This document shows, one piece after another, positions 7,483 through 16,571 of a stretch of 64,000 nt of DNA; the stretch's first letter is position 1, and each line of letters begins with the position of its first letter. The DNA is from Anaerotignum sp. (GTDB lineage Bacteria > Bacillota > Clostridia > Lachnospirales > Anaerotignaceae). The position numbers and the translations under genes are program-made. The stretch spans positions 28,020 through 92,019 of the forward strand of contig JAHHTW010000004.1 in assembly GCA_020024265.1 (NCBI GenBank), in the 5' to 3' direction. The notes under the pieces were generated by a model. That model ran no database searches. It worked only from the letters and a program-made list of their open reading frames with translations, and had not been told where the DNA came from.

Positions 7483-9645
7483 ATGGGAAAGACGTTGGTC
7501 ATTGCCGAAAAGCCCTCTGTTGCACGGGATATCGCCAATGTGATTGGTGCAACACAAAAGGGGGACAATTGCCTGATCGGAGAAAAATATGTGGTTTCTT
7601 GGGCGATTGGTCATCTGGTGACGCTGGCAGAACCGGAGGACTACGATATCAAATATAAAACATGGAGCTTGGATACACTGCCTATGATTCCGGAGCAGAT
7701 GCAGCTCAAAGCCATTACAAAAACAAGGGCACAACTGCGTACACTGCATCGGCTGATGCACAGCAAAGAAATTGATGATGTCATTTGCGCAACAGACAGC
7801 GGACGAGAGGGCGAGTTGATTTTTCGTTATATCTATGAAATTACAAAGTGCAAAAAGCCATTTTGCAGACTGTGGATTTCCAGTATGACAAAAGCAGCCA
7901 TACAAGATGGCTTTGCACATTTGCAAGATGGCAAGGCATATGATTTGCTCTATCATTCTGCACGCAGCCGTGCAAAAGCGGATTGGCTGGTTGGGATGAA
8001 TGCTTCTCGTGCATATACACTGCAATATCATACGCTTTTGAGCATTGGACGGGTACAAACACCAACACTGGCATTGATTGTGGATAGACAAAAGGAAATT
8101 GATGCCTTTGTACCACAGACCTACTATGAAGTGCTGGCGGATTTTGGAAGTTTTACCGGTTTATGGGTAGATAAAAAAGACAATACCAAAATCATGGAGC
8201 AGACACAGGCAGAGGAAATCATAAAACGTACAAAAGGACAAAACGGTGTATTGACTGCACTGGAAAAAGAGGAAAAGCAACAGCTGCCTCCGCTTTTGTA
8301 TGATTTAACAGAGTTGCAAAGGGAATGTAATAAAAAATTCGGTTTCTCTGCGAAGAAAACGCTGGATTTGGTACAAGGCTTGTATGAGAAGAAAAAAATG
8401 GTCACATATCCACGTACAGACAGCCGCTATTTGAGCGATGATATGATTGTAAACATCAAGCAGGTACTGGAAAAGCTGGCACAATCAGTGGATTTTGCAC
8501 AGGAAGCGAAGCATGTGCTTGCGATGCCGAAGCTGCCATTGAGCAAAAGAATTCTTGACAACAGCAAGGTGACAGACCACCATGCCATTATACCAACAGA
8601 TGTCCGTATTCATACAGACCATCTTTCTGTGGATGAAAAACGTGTGTATTTTTTGATTGCAGGAAGATTTTTATCTGTATTTTATCCACCGTATCGCTAC
8701 GAAGTGACGAAAGCATATAGTCAGATTGGCATAGACACTTTTTTATCCAGAGGGAAAGTCGTATTGCAGGAGGGCTGGCAGGCGGTAGAAAAGAAATTTG
8801 CGCCACCACCAAAGCGGAAAAGAACAGAGGAGGAAGCAGCTCTGCCAATACTCCTACAAGGACAAAGCGTGACGGTCAAAAAAGCGCAGATGCAGACAAA
8901 GCAGACGAAGCCACCTGCATATTATACAGAAAGCACATTGCTTTCCGCAATGGAGCATGCAGGTCGTTTTGTAGAGGATGAAACACTCAAAGAGCAGATG
9001 AAGGACAGCGGGCTTGGAACACCAGCGACCAGGGCTGCCATCATTGAAAGACTGCTGTCGGTAGGATATTTGTATCGAGAAGGGAAAAATCTCCTGCCGA
9101 CGGAAAAAGGAAAAAAACTGATTGCGATTGTACCAGATGCACTGCGTTCACCCGAAACAACAGGAAGATGGGAAAAAGGGCTTTCCTCAATTGCAAAAGG
9201 CAAAATGACAGAGGAGCGGTTTATGGAAAGCATTGGACGCTATGTACAATTTCTGGTGACTGATGCTGCACAGAATAAAAAAGAGATTGTGTTTGAAGCC
9301 GAACCAATACGCAAAGGAACAAAAGGCAGAAAACCGAAAAAAAACAATCGTATGGGGCGCTGTCCCCTGTGCCAAAAAGGGGAAGTGCTGGAAAACAGTA
9401 AGGCTTATTATTGCACAGAGTGGAAAAATGGATGCAAATTTACGATATGGAAAGACAGTGTTTTGTCTTATGGCATTACACTGGAGCCGGCAAAGGTGAA
9501 AAAGCTGCTCCAAGAAAAATGTTTGCAGAATATTGCGCTGGTATTGCCGCAGACAAAGGAGCATGCCATCGCAGAACTGGCACTTACGGCAGATCACAGC
9601 GGAAAAATAGAAATTAAAAATATTACAAGAATAGAGAGGGAGTAG
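7483..9645 (+). CDS. topB: DNA topoisomerase III
   Basis: Type IA topoisomerase that passes single strands and decatenates DNA. The Toprim domain is N-terminal (LVIAEKPSVARDIA at residues 5-18, ATDSGREGE at 103-111). The catalytic tyrosine is Tyr309 in M-V-T-Y-P-R-T-D-S-R-Y-L. The C-terminus carries one zinc-finger-like segment, C-P-L-C near residue 627 followed by Y-C-T and G-C-K. The 720-residue length matches Firmicute TopB. GAGGAGG lies eight bases before ATG 7483. The YnbB-like gene follows after five bases, implying co-transcription. The other type IA enzyme, TopA, is at 48734-50905. Confidence 0.96.
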   Translation: MGKTLVIAEKPSVARDIANVIGATQKGDNCLIGEKYVVSWAIGHLVTLAEPEDYDIKYKTWSLDTLPMIPEQMQLKAITKTRAQLRTLHRLMHSKEIDDVICATDSGREGELIFRYIYEITKCKKPFCRLWISSMTKAAIQDGFAHLQDGKAYDLLYHSARSRAKADWLVGMNASRAYTLQYHTLLSIGRVQTPTLALIVDRQKEIDAFVPQTYYEVLADFGSFTGLWVDKKDNTKIMEQTQAEEIIKRTKGQNGVLTALEKEEKQQLPPLLYDLTELQRECNKKFGFSAKKTLDLVQGLYEKKKMVTYPRTDSRYLSDDMIVNIKQVLEKLAQSVDFAQEAKHVLAMPKLPLSKRILDNSKVTDHHAIIPTDVRIHTDHLSVDEKRVYFLIAGRFLSVFYPPYRYEVTKAYSQIGIDTFLSRGKVVLQEGWQAVEKKFAPPPKRKRTEEEAALPILLQGQSVTVKKAQMQTKQTKPPAYYTESTLLSAMEHAGRFVEDETLKEQMKDSGLGTPATRAAIIERLLSVGYLYREGKNLLPTEKGKKLIAIVPDALRSPETTGRWEKGLSSIAKGKMTEERFMESIGRYVQFLVTDAAQNKKEIVFEAEPIRKGTKGRKPKKNNRMGRCPLCQKGEVLENSKAYYCTEWKNGCKFTIWKDSVLSYGITLEPAKVKKLLQEKCLQNIALVLPQTKEHAIAELALTADHSGKIEIKNITRIERE

Positions 9646-9650
9646 AAACA

Positions 9651-10934
9651 ATGGGCTATATTTATGGTATGCTGGGGATTTCTCCGCAGGTAGAGGGATT
9701 TGGAGAAAGAATATTGGAAGGCTTAAAAGAGAGATTTACAGAAATTGATCAGATTGCGGAATACAATCAGGCAAAGGTATTACGGGCAATGCAGGAAAAT
9801 CGTGTAAGTGCAGAGTGCTTTGCAGGCTCTACGGGTTATGGATACAATGACCAAGGTCGTGAGGTGCTGGAGAAGGTGTATGCTTCCTGCTTCCATACAG
9901 AGGCAGCCTTGGTACGTCCACAGATTGTATGTGGCACACATGCACTGGCAGTTGCACTTTCCGCAAATCTTGTAACGGGGGATGAGCTGCTTTCTCCTGT
10001 AGGAAAGCCTTATGATACATTGGAAGAAGTCATTGGGATTCGTCCGTCCCCATGCTCTCTTGCAGAATATGGGATTACGTATCGTCAAGTGGAATTGCTG
10101 GAAGATGGTTCCTTTGATTATGAAAATATCAAAAAAGCCATTCATTCCAAAACAAAAATGGTGACCATACAGCGCTCCAAGGGCTATCAGATGCGCCCCA
10201 CATTCTCTGTGGAACAGATTGGTGATCTGATTGCATTTGTCAAGAGCATTAAGCCGGATGTCATTTGTATGGTGGATAACTGCTATGGAGAATTTGTAGA
10301 ATTGCAGGAGCCTTCTGATGTGGGTGCAGATATGATTGTCGGCTCTCTGATCAAAAATCCGGGGGGTGGTCTGGCGCCTGTCGGTGGGTATATCTGCGGG
10401 AAACAGGCATACATTGACCGTTGTGCCTATCGTTTGAGTGCACCTGGACTTGGACAGGAGGTAGGAGCAAGCTTGGATGTTATGCGTTCTTTGTATCAGG
10501 GCTTTTTCCTTGCGCCAACGGTCGCAGCAGGTGCGCTCAAGGGTGCAATCTTTGCGGCAAATATCTATGAAAAACTTGGTTTTCGTGTCATTCCAAACAG
10601 TACAGAAAGCCGTCATGACATCATACAGGCAGTAGAACTTGGAACGGCAGAACGGCTGATTGCTTTCTGTGAAGGCATACAGGCTGCTGCACCGGTAGAC
10701 AGTTATGTCGTGCCGGAGCCTTATGCAATGCCCGGATATAACAGTGACGTCATTATGGCAGCAGGTGCTTTTATACAGGGCTCCTCCATTGAATTGAGTG
10801 CAGACGGCCCCCTGCGTGAACCATATTCCGTATACTTCCAAGGCGGTTTGACATGGTATCATGCAAAGGTGGGTATTTTGAAATCCTTGCAGTATATGTA
10901 TGAACGTGGATTGGTCTCACTCCATGAAGTATGA
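9651..10934 (+). CDS. YnbB-like PLP enzyme (aluminium-resistance / methionine gamma-lyase family)
   Basis: Pyridoxal-phosphate-dependent fold-type I protein of the family annotated as 'aluminium resistance protein' or Met_gamma_lyase. Lys235 in G-S-L-I-K-N-P-G-G-G is the predicted Schiff-base lysine; M-V-D-N-C-Y-G-E-F supplies the conserved Asp that contacts the pyridine nitrogen. Similar to B. subtilis YnbB, which lies beside glnR in that genome. The true substrate in this family is not established; C-S lyase activity on methionine or cystathionine is plausible. Length of 427 residues is typical. The ribosome-binding site GAGGGAG overlaps the end of topB. A long gap follows before the next gene. 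Confidence 0.88.
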   Translation: MGYIYGMLGISPQVEGFGERILEGLKERFTEIDQIAEYNQAKVLRAMQENRVSAECFAGSTGYGYNDQGREVLEKVYASCFHTEAALVRPQIVCGTHALAVALSANLVTGDELLSPVGKPYDTLEEVIGIRPSPCSLAEYGITYRQVELLEDGSFDYENIKKAIHSKTKMVTIQRSKGYQMRPTFSVEQIGDLIAFVKSIKPDVICMVDNCYGEFVELQEPSDVGADMIVGSLIKNPGGGLAPVGGYICGKQAYIDRCAYRLSAPGLGQEVGASLDVMRSLYQGFFLAPTVAAGALKGAIFAANIYEKLGFRVIPNSTESRHDIIQAVELGTAERLIAFCEGIQAAAPVDSYVVPEPYAMPGYNSDVIMAAGAFIQGSSIELSADGPLREPYSVYFQGGLTWYHAKVGILKSLQYMYERGLVSLHEV

Positions 10935-11279
10935 TGCAAAAAAAGAACATATGCTTTTCCAAAAACAAAATACAGATCATACAGTACAATCAGCAGAAAA
11001 TGGCTATCCATCAGATGTTTGTAATTTTCCATGCAGGGGATGCGGTGTAAGCTCCATGCTTTTGGATTGATATACCACCCATGCAGCATGTCAATCTCCA
11101 GCCAGATGTATATTGGTATGGAGTAAAATGCACCATATGGTATAAGGGAAGAAACGACATATTGCCCCTGCCAAAACAGAGCATCGCATATCAGATCCTG
11201 CGAGGTGTGTATTTTTTTGGAGAAAACAGATTGACAGCGCAAAAGAATACGAAAAAATCATCATAGATGTTCCCTTGTC
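10935..11279. other. Gene-free stretch with possible decayed coding sequence
   Basis: About 345 bases without a convincing gene. A 61-codon frame on plus (11081-11266) and a 127-codon frame on minus (10859-11242) are open, but neither has a ribosome-binding site and I recognise neither. The minus frame runs into the antisense of the YnbB gene. No strong terminator for the YnbB transcript is evident. The stretch could be a gene remnant or an unrecognised RNA. Confidence 0.35.
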
Positions 11280-11308
11280 TTGAAAAAAATGGGAGCATCC
11301 TGTATAAT
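11280..11308 (+). promoter_or_regulatory. Sigma-A promoter of the HisRS gene
   Basis: TTGAAA (11280-11285), a 17-base spacer and a perfect TATAAT (11303-11308), about 60 bases before the start codon. Confidence 0.82.
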
Positions 11309-11368
11309 AACACCAGATTTTGTACGTTTGAAAGGAATATCAATATACAGAAAGAGGAGAGAAACCAT

Positions 11369-12631
11369 ATGAAATTTATCAAGACCCCTGTAAAGGGAAT
11401 GTGCGATATGCTTCCTTCCGATATGCGTTTGCGTGAGCATATCTTTTCCATGATTCGAGAAACATATACCTCCTATGGCTTTATGCAGATTGAAACCCCT
11501 GTTATGGAGCATATTGAAAATCTGACTTCAAAACAAGGCGGCGACAATGAAAAGCTCATTTTCAAAGTAATGAAAAGAGGGGCGGATTTTCAGCGTGCAT
11601 TGGATGCAGGAAAACTGGAATTGGCAGACAATGGCTTACGCTATGACCTGACAGTACCTCTGTCCAGATACTACGCAAACAACAAAGAAAAATTGCCTTC
11701 TCCCTTCAAAGCATTGCAGATGGGCAGTGTATGGCGTGCAGACAATCCGCAGAAAGGACGCTTTCGCCAGTTTACACAGTGTGACATCGACATTCTGGGA
11801 GATGATACCAACCTTGCGGAAATCGAATTGATTACGGCAACCGCTACAATGCTGACAAAGATTTTTGCAGAAATCAATATCACAGATTTCACCATCCATA
11901 TCAACAACAGACAGATTTTGAGAGCGGTTGCACTGCAGGCAGGATTCCCAGAACAGGATATTACTTCCGTATTGATTTCTTTGGATAAATTTGACAAAAT
12001 CGGACTGGATGGCATCCGTAAAGAATTGTTGGAAAACGGATATGCACAAGAAGTTGTGGATAAATATCTGTCCATTTATGAAAACCTCAAAGATGGCTTG
12101 TCTTGCACAGAATTTTGTGCGGGAATTGGCGAAGAATATCTCAAGGCAAGCGTTGTATCGGAGATGGATGAGATTCTCTCTTGTGTAAAGCCAATGCTTT
12201 CTGATGGTGTAAAAATCATATTCGACCCAACATTGGTACGTGGCATGGGTTATTATACCGGCCCTATTTTTGAAATTACCATTGATGGCTACAATTTCTC
12301 CATTGCAGGTGGCGGACGTTATGATGAAATGATTGGTAAATTCAGTGGGCAGGATGTCAGTGCAAGTGGTTTCTCTATTGGTTTTGAGCGTATCATCACC
12401 ATACTGAAAGACCATATGCAGGGTGAAATGGGCTTTGGCAAGGAAGGTACGGTATTCCTGTTGGATAAAAACGTATCTCCAAAAAAGAAACAGGAGGTAT
12501 TTTTACAGGCAAAGCAGCTGCGTGAAGCAGGTGCGGTGGTGAGTATACAGCCTATGCGTAAAAATGTAAAACGTCAGATTGAAATGCTTGAAGCACAAGG
12601 CTTCCAAAATTTTCAAAAAATATATGAATGA
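11369..12631 (+). CDS. hisS: Histidyl-tRNA synthetase, eukaryal/Bacteroidetes-like type with short C-terminus
   Basis: Class II synthetase for tRNA-His. Motif 2 reads GRFRQFTQCDIDILG, the histidine-A motif is LVRGMGYYTGPIFE and motif 3 includes GGGRYD; together these indicate a catalytic HisRS core rather than the HisZ regulatory paralogue, though HisZ is not fully excluded. The N-terminal part (SKQGGDNEKLIFKVMKRG) and motif 2 resemble the eukaryal/Bacteroidetes subgroup more than the common bacterial one. The anticodon-binding domain stops about 30 residues early, after V-K-R-Q-I-E-M-L-E-A-Q-G-F. A terminator lies just downstream, so the end is genuine. ATG 11369 has GAGGAG upstream. It stands alone, without the frequent aspS partner. 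Confidence 0.82.
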   Translation: MKFIKTPVKGMCDMLPSDMRLREHIFSMIRETYTSYGFMQIETPVMEHIENLTSKQGGDNEKLIFKVMKRGADFQRALDAGKLELADNGLRYDLTVPLSRYYANNKEKLPSPFKALQMGSVWRADNPQKGRFRQFTQCDIDILGDDTNLAEIELITATATMLTKIFAEINITDFTIHINNRQILRAVALQAGFPEQDITSVLISLDKFDKIGLDGIRKELLENGYAQEVVDKYLSIYENLKDGLSCTEFCAGIGEEYLKASVVSEMDEILSCVKPMLSDGVKIIFDPTLVRGMGYYTGPIFEITIDGYNFSIAGGGRYDEMIGKFSGQDVSASGFSIGFERIITILKDHMQGEMGFGKEGTVFLLDKNVSPKKKQEVFLQAKQLREAGAVVSIQPMRKNVKRQIEMLEAQGFQNFQKIYE

Positions 12632-12645
12632 TATCAAACATATAC

Positions 12646-12680
12646 AAAAAAGCGAATCGGTTTTCCGGTTTGCTTTTTTT
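12646..12680 (+). terminator. Intrinsic terminator after hisS
   Basis: GCGAATCGG pairs with CCGGTTTGC (two G-U pairs) around a TTTT loop, flanked by an A-run and followed by seven T. Confidence 0.88.
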
Positions 12681-12748
12681 ATATCATAGAATCATGCACA
12701 TAGGTCTTGCGAAAGTTGTGTTCAGAGGGTGTGGAAATGGAAATAAGA

Positions 12749-12778
12749 TTGTATTGTATCAATGTTCTATGATATAAT
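12749..12778 (+). promoter_or_regulatory. Promoter of the dnaE-mtrB-pfkA-pyk series
   Basis: TTGTAT (12749-12754) and TATAAT (12773-12778) with an 18-base spacer, 31 bases before the dnaE start. Confidence 0.65.
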
Positions 12779-12809
12779 ACGGAAATGAAAACGAAAGGAA
12801 GACTGAGAA

Positions 12810-15800
12810 ATGGAAATGAATTTACAACAAAATAAAACGAAACCTTTTGTGCATCTTCATGTTCATACAGAGTATAGCCTTCTGGACGGTTCTGCAAAAA
12901 TCAAGGAACTGGTAGCACGTGTCAAAGAATTGGGCATGGACAGCATTGCCATCACAGACCATGGAGCGATGTATGGTGTGATTGATTTTTATAAAGCTGC
13001 AAAGGAAGTTGGCATCAAACCCATCATTGGCTGTGAGGTATACGTTGCCGCAGGCTCTCGCTTGGTAAAAGAGGGAAAAGGCGGAGGCTATTATCACCTT
13101 GTGTTGCTGGCAGAAAATGAGGAAGGCTATCAGAATCTGATTAAGCTGGTTTCCTATGGATTTATTGATGGTTTTTATTATAAACCTAGAATAGATAAAG
13201 ATCTGCTTCGGCAGTACCATAAAGGCATCATAGCATCCTCAGCGTGTTTGGCAGGGGAAATTCCACGCACATTGTCTGTAAGCTATGAAGAAGCAAAAAA
13301 GACCGCACTGGAATACCAAGAGATTTTCGGTAAGGATTCTTTCTTTCTCGAATTGCAAGACCATGGTATTTTAGAGCAAAAGCGTGTCAATGAAGCGCTC
13401 ATTCGTATGTCTAAGGAAACGGGCATCCCATTGATTGCAACGAATGACAGTCATTATATCTATAAAGAGGATGCAATACCGCATGATATATTGCTGTGTA
13501 TCCAGACAGGAAAAACCGTACATGACAAAGATCGTATGCGTTATGAAGGTGGACAGTTCTATGTGAAAAGCCCGGAAGAAATGTATGCACTTTTTGCAGG
13601 TACAGAGGAAGCGTTGGAAAATACAGCAAAAATTGCGCAACGCTGCAATGTGGATTTTGTATTCCATGACCTAAAGCTGCCACGCTTCGATGTTCCGGAT
13701 GGAAAAACAGCGCCGGAGTATTTGCGTGAGCTGTGCTATGCAGGTTTTGCAAGACGCTACCCAAAGCCGGAAAAAGAATGGAAAGAACGTCTGGAGTATG
13801 AGCTTGGGATCATTGAAACGATGGGGTATGTGGATTATTTCTTGATTGTATGGGACTTTATACACTTTGCCAAAGAGCATGATATTATTGTGGGACCGGG
13901 ACGAGGCTCTGCCGCAGGCAGTATGGTTTCGTATTGCTTGGATATTACAACGATTGATCCCTTACGTTATGATTTGATTTTTGAACGCTTCCTCAATCCG
14001 GAACGTGTCAGTATGCCTGATATTGACGTGGATTTCTGCTATGAAAGACGGCAGGAGGTCATTGATTATGTCATATCCAAATATGGCGAAGACCATGTGG
14101 CGCAGATCATTACCTTTGGAACACTTGCGGCAAGAGCTGCCATAAAAGACGTTGGACGTGCTTTGGATATGCCGTATGCGGAAGTAGACCGTATTTCCAA
14201 AATGATTCCAACAGAGCTTGGCATTACCATCAAAAAGGCATTGGATATGAACCCGGAGCTAAAGCGTGCATATGAAAATGAAGAAAGCACACATTATTTG
14301 ATTGATATGTCCAAGCGTTTGGAAGGGCTTCCACGCCATTCTTCTACCCATGCAGCAGGTGTGGTTATCTGCCGAAAGCCCGTTATGGAATATGTGCCTT
14401 TGAGCGCCAATGATGGGCAGATCAATACACAGTATACCATGACGTTGCTGGAGGAATTGGGGCTGCTCAAAATGGACTTTTTGGGCTTGCGTACACTGAC
14501 AGTCATTCAAAATGCGGTCAAAGAAGTGGAACGCATCCATGGGATCAAGCTGGATATAGAGGCATTGCCACAGGATGATACAGAGGTATATCAGCTCATT
14601 GGACAGGGCAAGACAGAAGGAATGTTTCAGCTGGAAAGCAGCGGCATGAAGCAGTTTATGCGAGAATTGCAGCCAAGTTGCTTGGAGGATTTGATTGCGG
14701 GTATTTCTTTGTATCGCCCTGGTCCTATGGATTTTATCCCCAAATATATCAAGGGGAAAAATGATAAAGAACATATACAATATACACATCCGGCATTGGA
14801 ACCGATACTCAAAAATACGTATGGCTGTATTGTATATCAGGAACAGGTGATGCAGATTGTACGTGATCTTGCAGGGTACAGTTTGGGACGAAGTGACCTG
14901 GTACGTCGTGCAATGAGCAAAAAGAAGGCATCTGTGATGGCAGAGGAACGAAAAAACTTTGTCTATGGTGTTGGGGATGAGGTTCCTGGATGTGTGAAAA
15001 ATGGCATACCGGCAGAGATTGCAGAAAAAATATTCGATGAAATGACCGATTTTGCAAAGTATGCTTTCAATAAGAGTCATGCGGCTTGCTATGCGGTTGT
15101 CGGATATCAGACTGCATGGCTGAAAACAAAGTATCCTGTGGAATTTATGGCGGCATTGATGACCAGCGTCATGGATAACACTGCAAAGGTTTCCGGATAT
15201 ATTGAAGAATGTAAAAAAATGGGTATTTCACTTTTGCCACCGGATATCAATGAGGGCTATGGACACTTTTCCGTATCGGATGGGAGCATACGATTTGGTT
15301 TGGCAGCGATTAAAAATGTGGGCAAACACGCGGTTGCGGCATTGGTGGCAGAGCGTGAGAAAAATGGACGGTTTCTTTCGTTGACGGACTTTTGCCGTCG
15401 TATGGGTGATGGAGAATTAAACAAACGCAGTATGGAAAGCTTGATTAAGGCAGGCGCAATGGATTCTCTCGGCAATGCACGCAGTCAGTATATGGCTGTA
15501 TATAAGAATATCATAGATGGCATTGGACAGGCAAAAAAGCATAATATTGCAGGGCAGCTGAATTTGTTTGATCTGGCAGGTACAGAGGAAACCGCAGAGG
15601 AAACGGATGATTTGCCGGCAATTGTGGAATATTCTGCCAAAGAAAAGCTGGCAATGGAAAAAGAAGTCCTTGGGATTTATGTCAGTGGGCATCCGTTGGC
15701 AGAATATGAAACACAACTGAAACGTAAGGTGAGCAACAATAGTCAGGATTTTCTGCCGCAGGAAGAAGGAAGTACGCAGCAGCAGATTGCAGATGGTACG

Positions 15801-16292
15801 CAGGTTGTGATTGGCGGCATGATTGCAGCACAGTCTGTAAAATATACCAAAAACAACGAAAAGATGTGTTTCCTGACATTGGAGGATTTGCAGGGAAATA
15901 TAGAAATTATTGTATTTCCAAAAACAATGCAGCAATGCAGTATGTTTTTGGCACCGGAAAACGTGGTTCTGGTCAAAGGACGAGCCAATGTTTCCGCAGA
16001 TGGAGAAGCCAAGGTCATTGCATCATCCATTACACCACTTATGCAAGAAAATACAGCCAAAAAACAGCCCTCTTTATGGTTGAAGCAAGAGGCGGGGAAT
16101 GAAATGCCTCTGATATGGATACGTCAAATTTTGGAAAAATATAAAGGCAATGTCCCTGTGTATATATACGAGGAAAAAACAAAAAAAACAATGAAAGCAG
16201 ATCAAACATTTTGGGTAACATTAGGAGAGGATCTCCTCAATGAACTCAAAGCACATATGGGTGAAAAAAATGTAGTTGTCAAAAATGGGTGA
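12810..16292 (+). CDS. dnaE: DNA polymerase III alpha subunit (DnaE type)
   Basis: Replicative C-family polymerase. Firmicutes use DnaE next to PolC, mainly for lagging-strand initiation. The N-terminal PHP domain begins HLHVHTEYSLLDG near residue 14; the polymerase core holds G-P-G-R-G-S-A-A-G-S and the catalytic PDIDVDF near residue 402; a helix-hairpin-helix region and a C-terminal OB fold follow (VVIGGMIAAQSVKYTKNNEK near 995). The length of 1160 residues is usual. The last bases (GTGAGGAGGTGG) provide the ribosome-binding site of the TRAP gene, only 11 bases away. PolC is not in the window. Confidence 0.97.
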   Translation: MEMNLQQNKTKPFVHLHVHTEYSLLDGSAKIKELVARVKELGMDSIAITDHGAMYGVIDFYKAAKEVGIKPIIGCEVYVAAGSRLVKEGKGGGYYHLVLLAENEEGYQNLIKLVSYGFIDGFYYKPRIDKDLLRQYHKGIIASSACLAGEIPRTLSVSYEEAKKTALEYQEIFGKDSFFLELQDHGILEQKRVNEALIRMSKETGIPLIATNDSHYIYKEDAIPHDILLCIQTGKTVHDKDRMRYEGGQFYVKSPEEMYALFAGTEEALENTAKIAQRCNVDFVFHDLKLPRFDVPDGKTAPEYLRELCYAGFARRYPKPEKEWKERLEYELGIIETMGYVDYFLIVWDFIHFAKEHDIIVGPGRGSAAGSMVSYCLDITTIDPLRYDLIFERFLNPERVSMPDIDVDFCYERRQEVIDYVISKYGEDHVAQIITFGTLAARAAIKDVGRALDMPYAEVDRISKMIPTELGITIKKALDMNPELKRAYENEESTHYLIDMSKRLEGLPRHSSTHAAGVVICRKPVMEYVPLSANDGQINTQYTMTLLEELGLLKMDFLGLRTLTVIQNAVKEVERIHGIKLDIEALPQDDTEVYQLIGQGKTEGMFQLESSGMKQFMRELQPSCLEDLIAGISLYRPGPMDFIPKYIKGKNDKEHIQYTHPALEPILKNTYGCIVYQEQVMQIVRDLAGYSLGRSDLVRRAMSKKKASVMAEERKNFVYGVGDEVPGCVKNGIPAEIAEKIFDEMTDFAKYAFNKSHAACYAVVGYQTAWLKTKYPVEFMAALMTSVMDNTAKVSGYIEECKKMGISLLPPDINEGYGHFSVSDGSIRFGLAAIKNVGKHAVAALVAEREKNGRFLSLTDFCRRMGDGELNKRSMESLIKAGAMDSLGNARSQYMAVYKNIIDGIGQAKKHNIAGQLNLFDLAGTEETAEETDDLPAIVEYSAKEKLAMEKEVLGIYVSGHPLAEYETQLKRKVSNNSQDFLPQEEGSTQQQIADGTQVVIGGMIAAQSVKYTKNNEKMCFLTLEDLQGNIEIIVFPKTMQQCSMFLAPENVVLVKGRANVSADGEAKVIASSITPLMQENTAKKQPSLWLKQEAGNEMPLIWIRQILEKYKGNVPVYIYEEKTKKTMKADQTFWVTLGEDLLNELKAHMGEKNVVVKNG

Positions 16293-16303
16293 GGAGGTGG
16301 CAT

Positions 16304-16540
16304 ATGAACAAAGAAGACAAGCTGGGTACAGAAGCTCCGTACATTTGCGTAAAAGCTTTGGAAAAAGGGGTGAATGTGATTGGTGTGACAAGGGGAGAAA
16401 TCACAAAAATACATCATACCGAAAAATTGGATGAAAACGAAGTTTTGTTGGCACAGTTTACAGAGCATACCTCTGCAATCAAAATCAGAGGAAAAGCTGA
16501 AATTTATACACCTTATGGAGTCATTCACAGTGGCGAATAA
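16304..16540 (+). CDS. mtrB: trp RNA-binding attenuation protein (TRAP)
   Basis: Orthologue of B. subtilis TRAP, an 11-subunit ring that binds free tryptophan and then wraps RNA carrying (G/U)AG repeats to repress trp genes. The 78 residues align with an offset of four. The run from GVNVIGVTRG through KIHHTEKLD to AQFTEHTSAIK-x-RG is nearly identical to the B. subtilis protein. The RNA-contacting basic residues are kept (Lys41, Lys60, Arg62), as are Trp-pocket residues Thr29, Gln51, Thr53 and Thr56. One pocket position (Thr28 of B. subtilis) is Glu32 here. ATG 16304 has GAGGAGGTGG five bases upstream. It lies between dnaE and pfkA, unlike Bacillus where it neighbours folE (mtrA). Its RNA targets are not evident in this window. 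Confidence 0.93.
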   Translation: MNKEDKLGTEAPYICVKALEKGVNVIGVTRGEITKIHHTEKLDENEVLLAQFTEHTSAIKIRGKAEIYTPYGVIHSGE

Positions 16541-16571
16541 AGAGAATGTGTTGAATTGGGAGGAAAGGAAT

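Noticed and set aside
9780..10862. 360-codon open frame on the minus strand
   Set aside because: Antisense shadow of the YnbB-like gene; composition and lack of start signal argue against coding.
11369..12631. HisZ (ATP phosphoribosyltransferase regulatory subunit) instead of HisRS
   Set aside because: The histidine-A motif RGMGYYTG and motif 2 are intact and most of an anticodon-binding domain is present; no hisG is adjacent. HisRS is therefore preferred.
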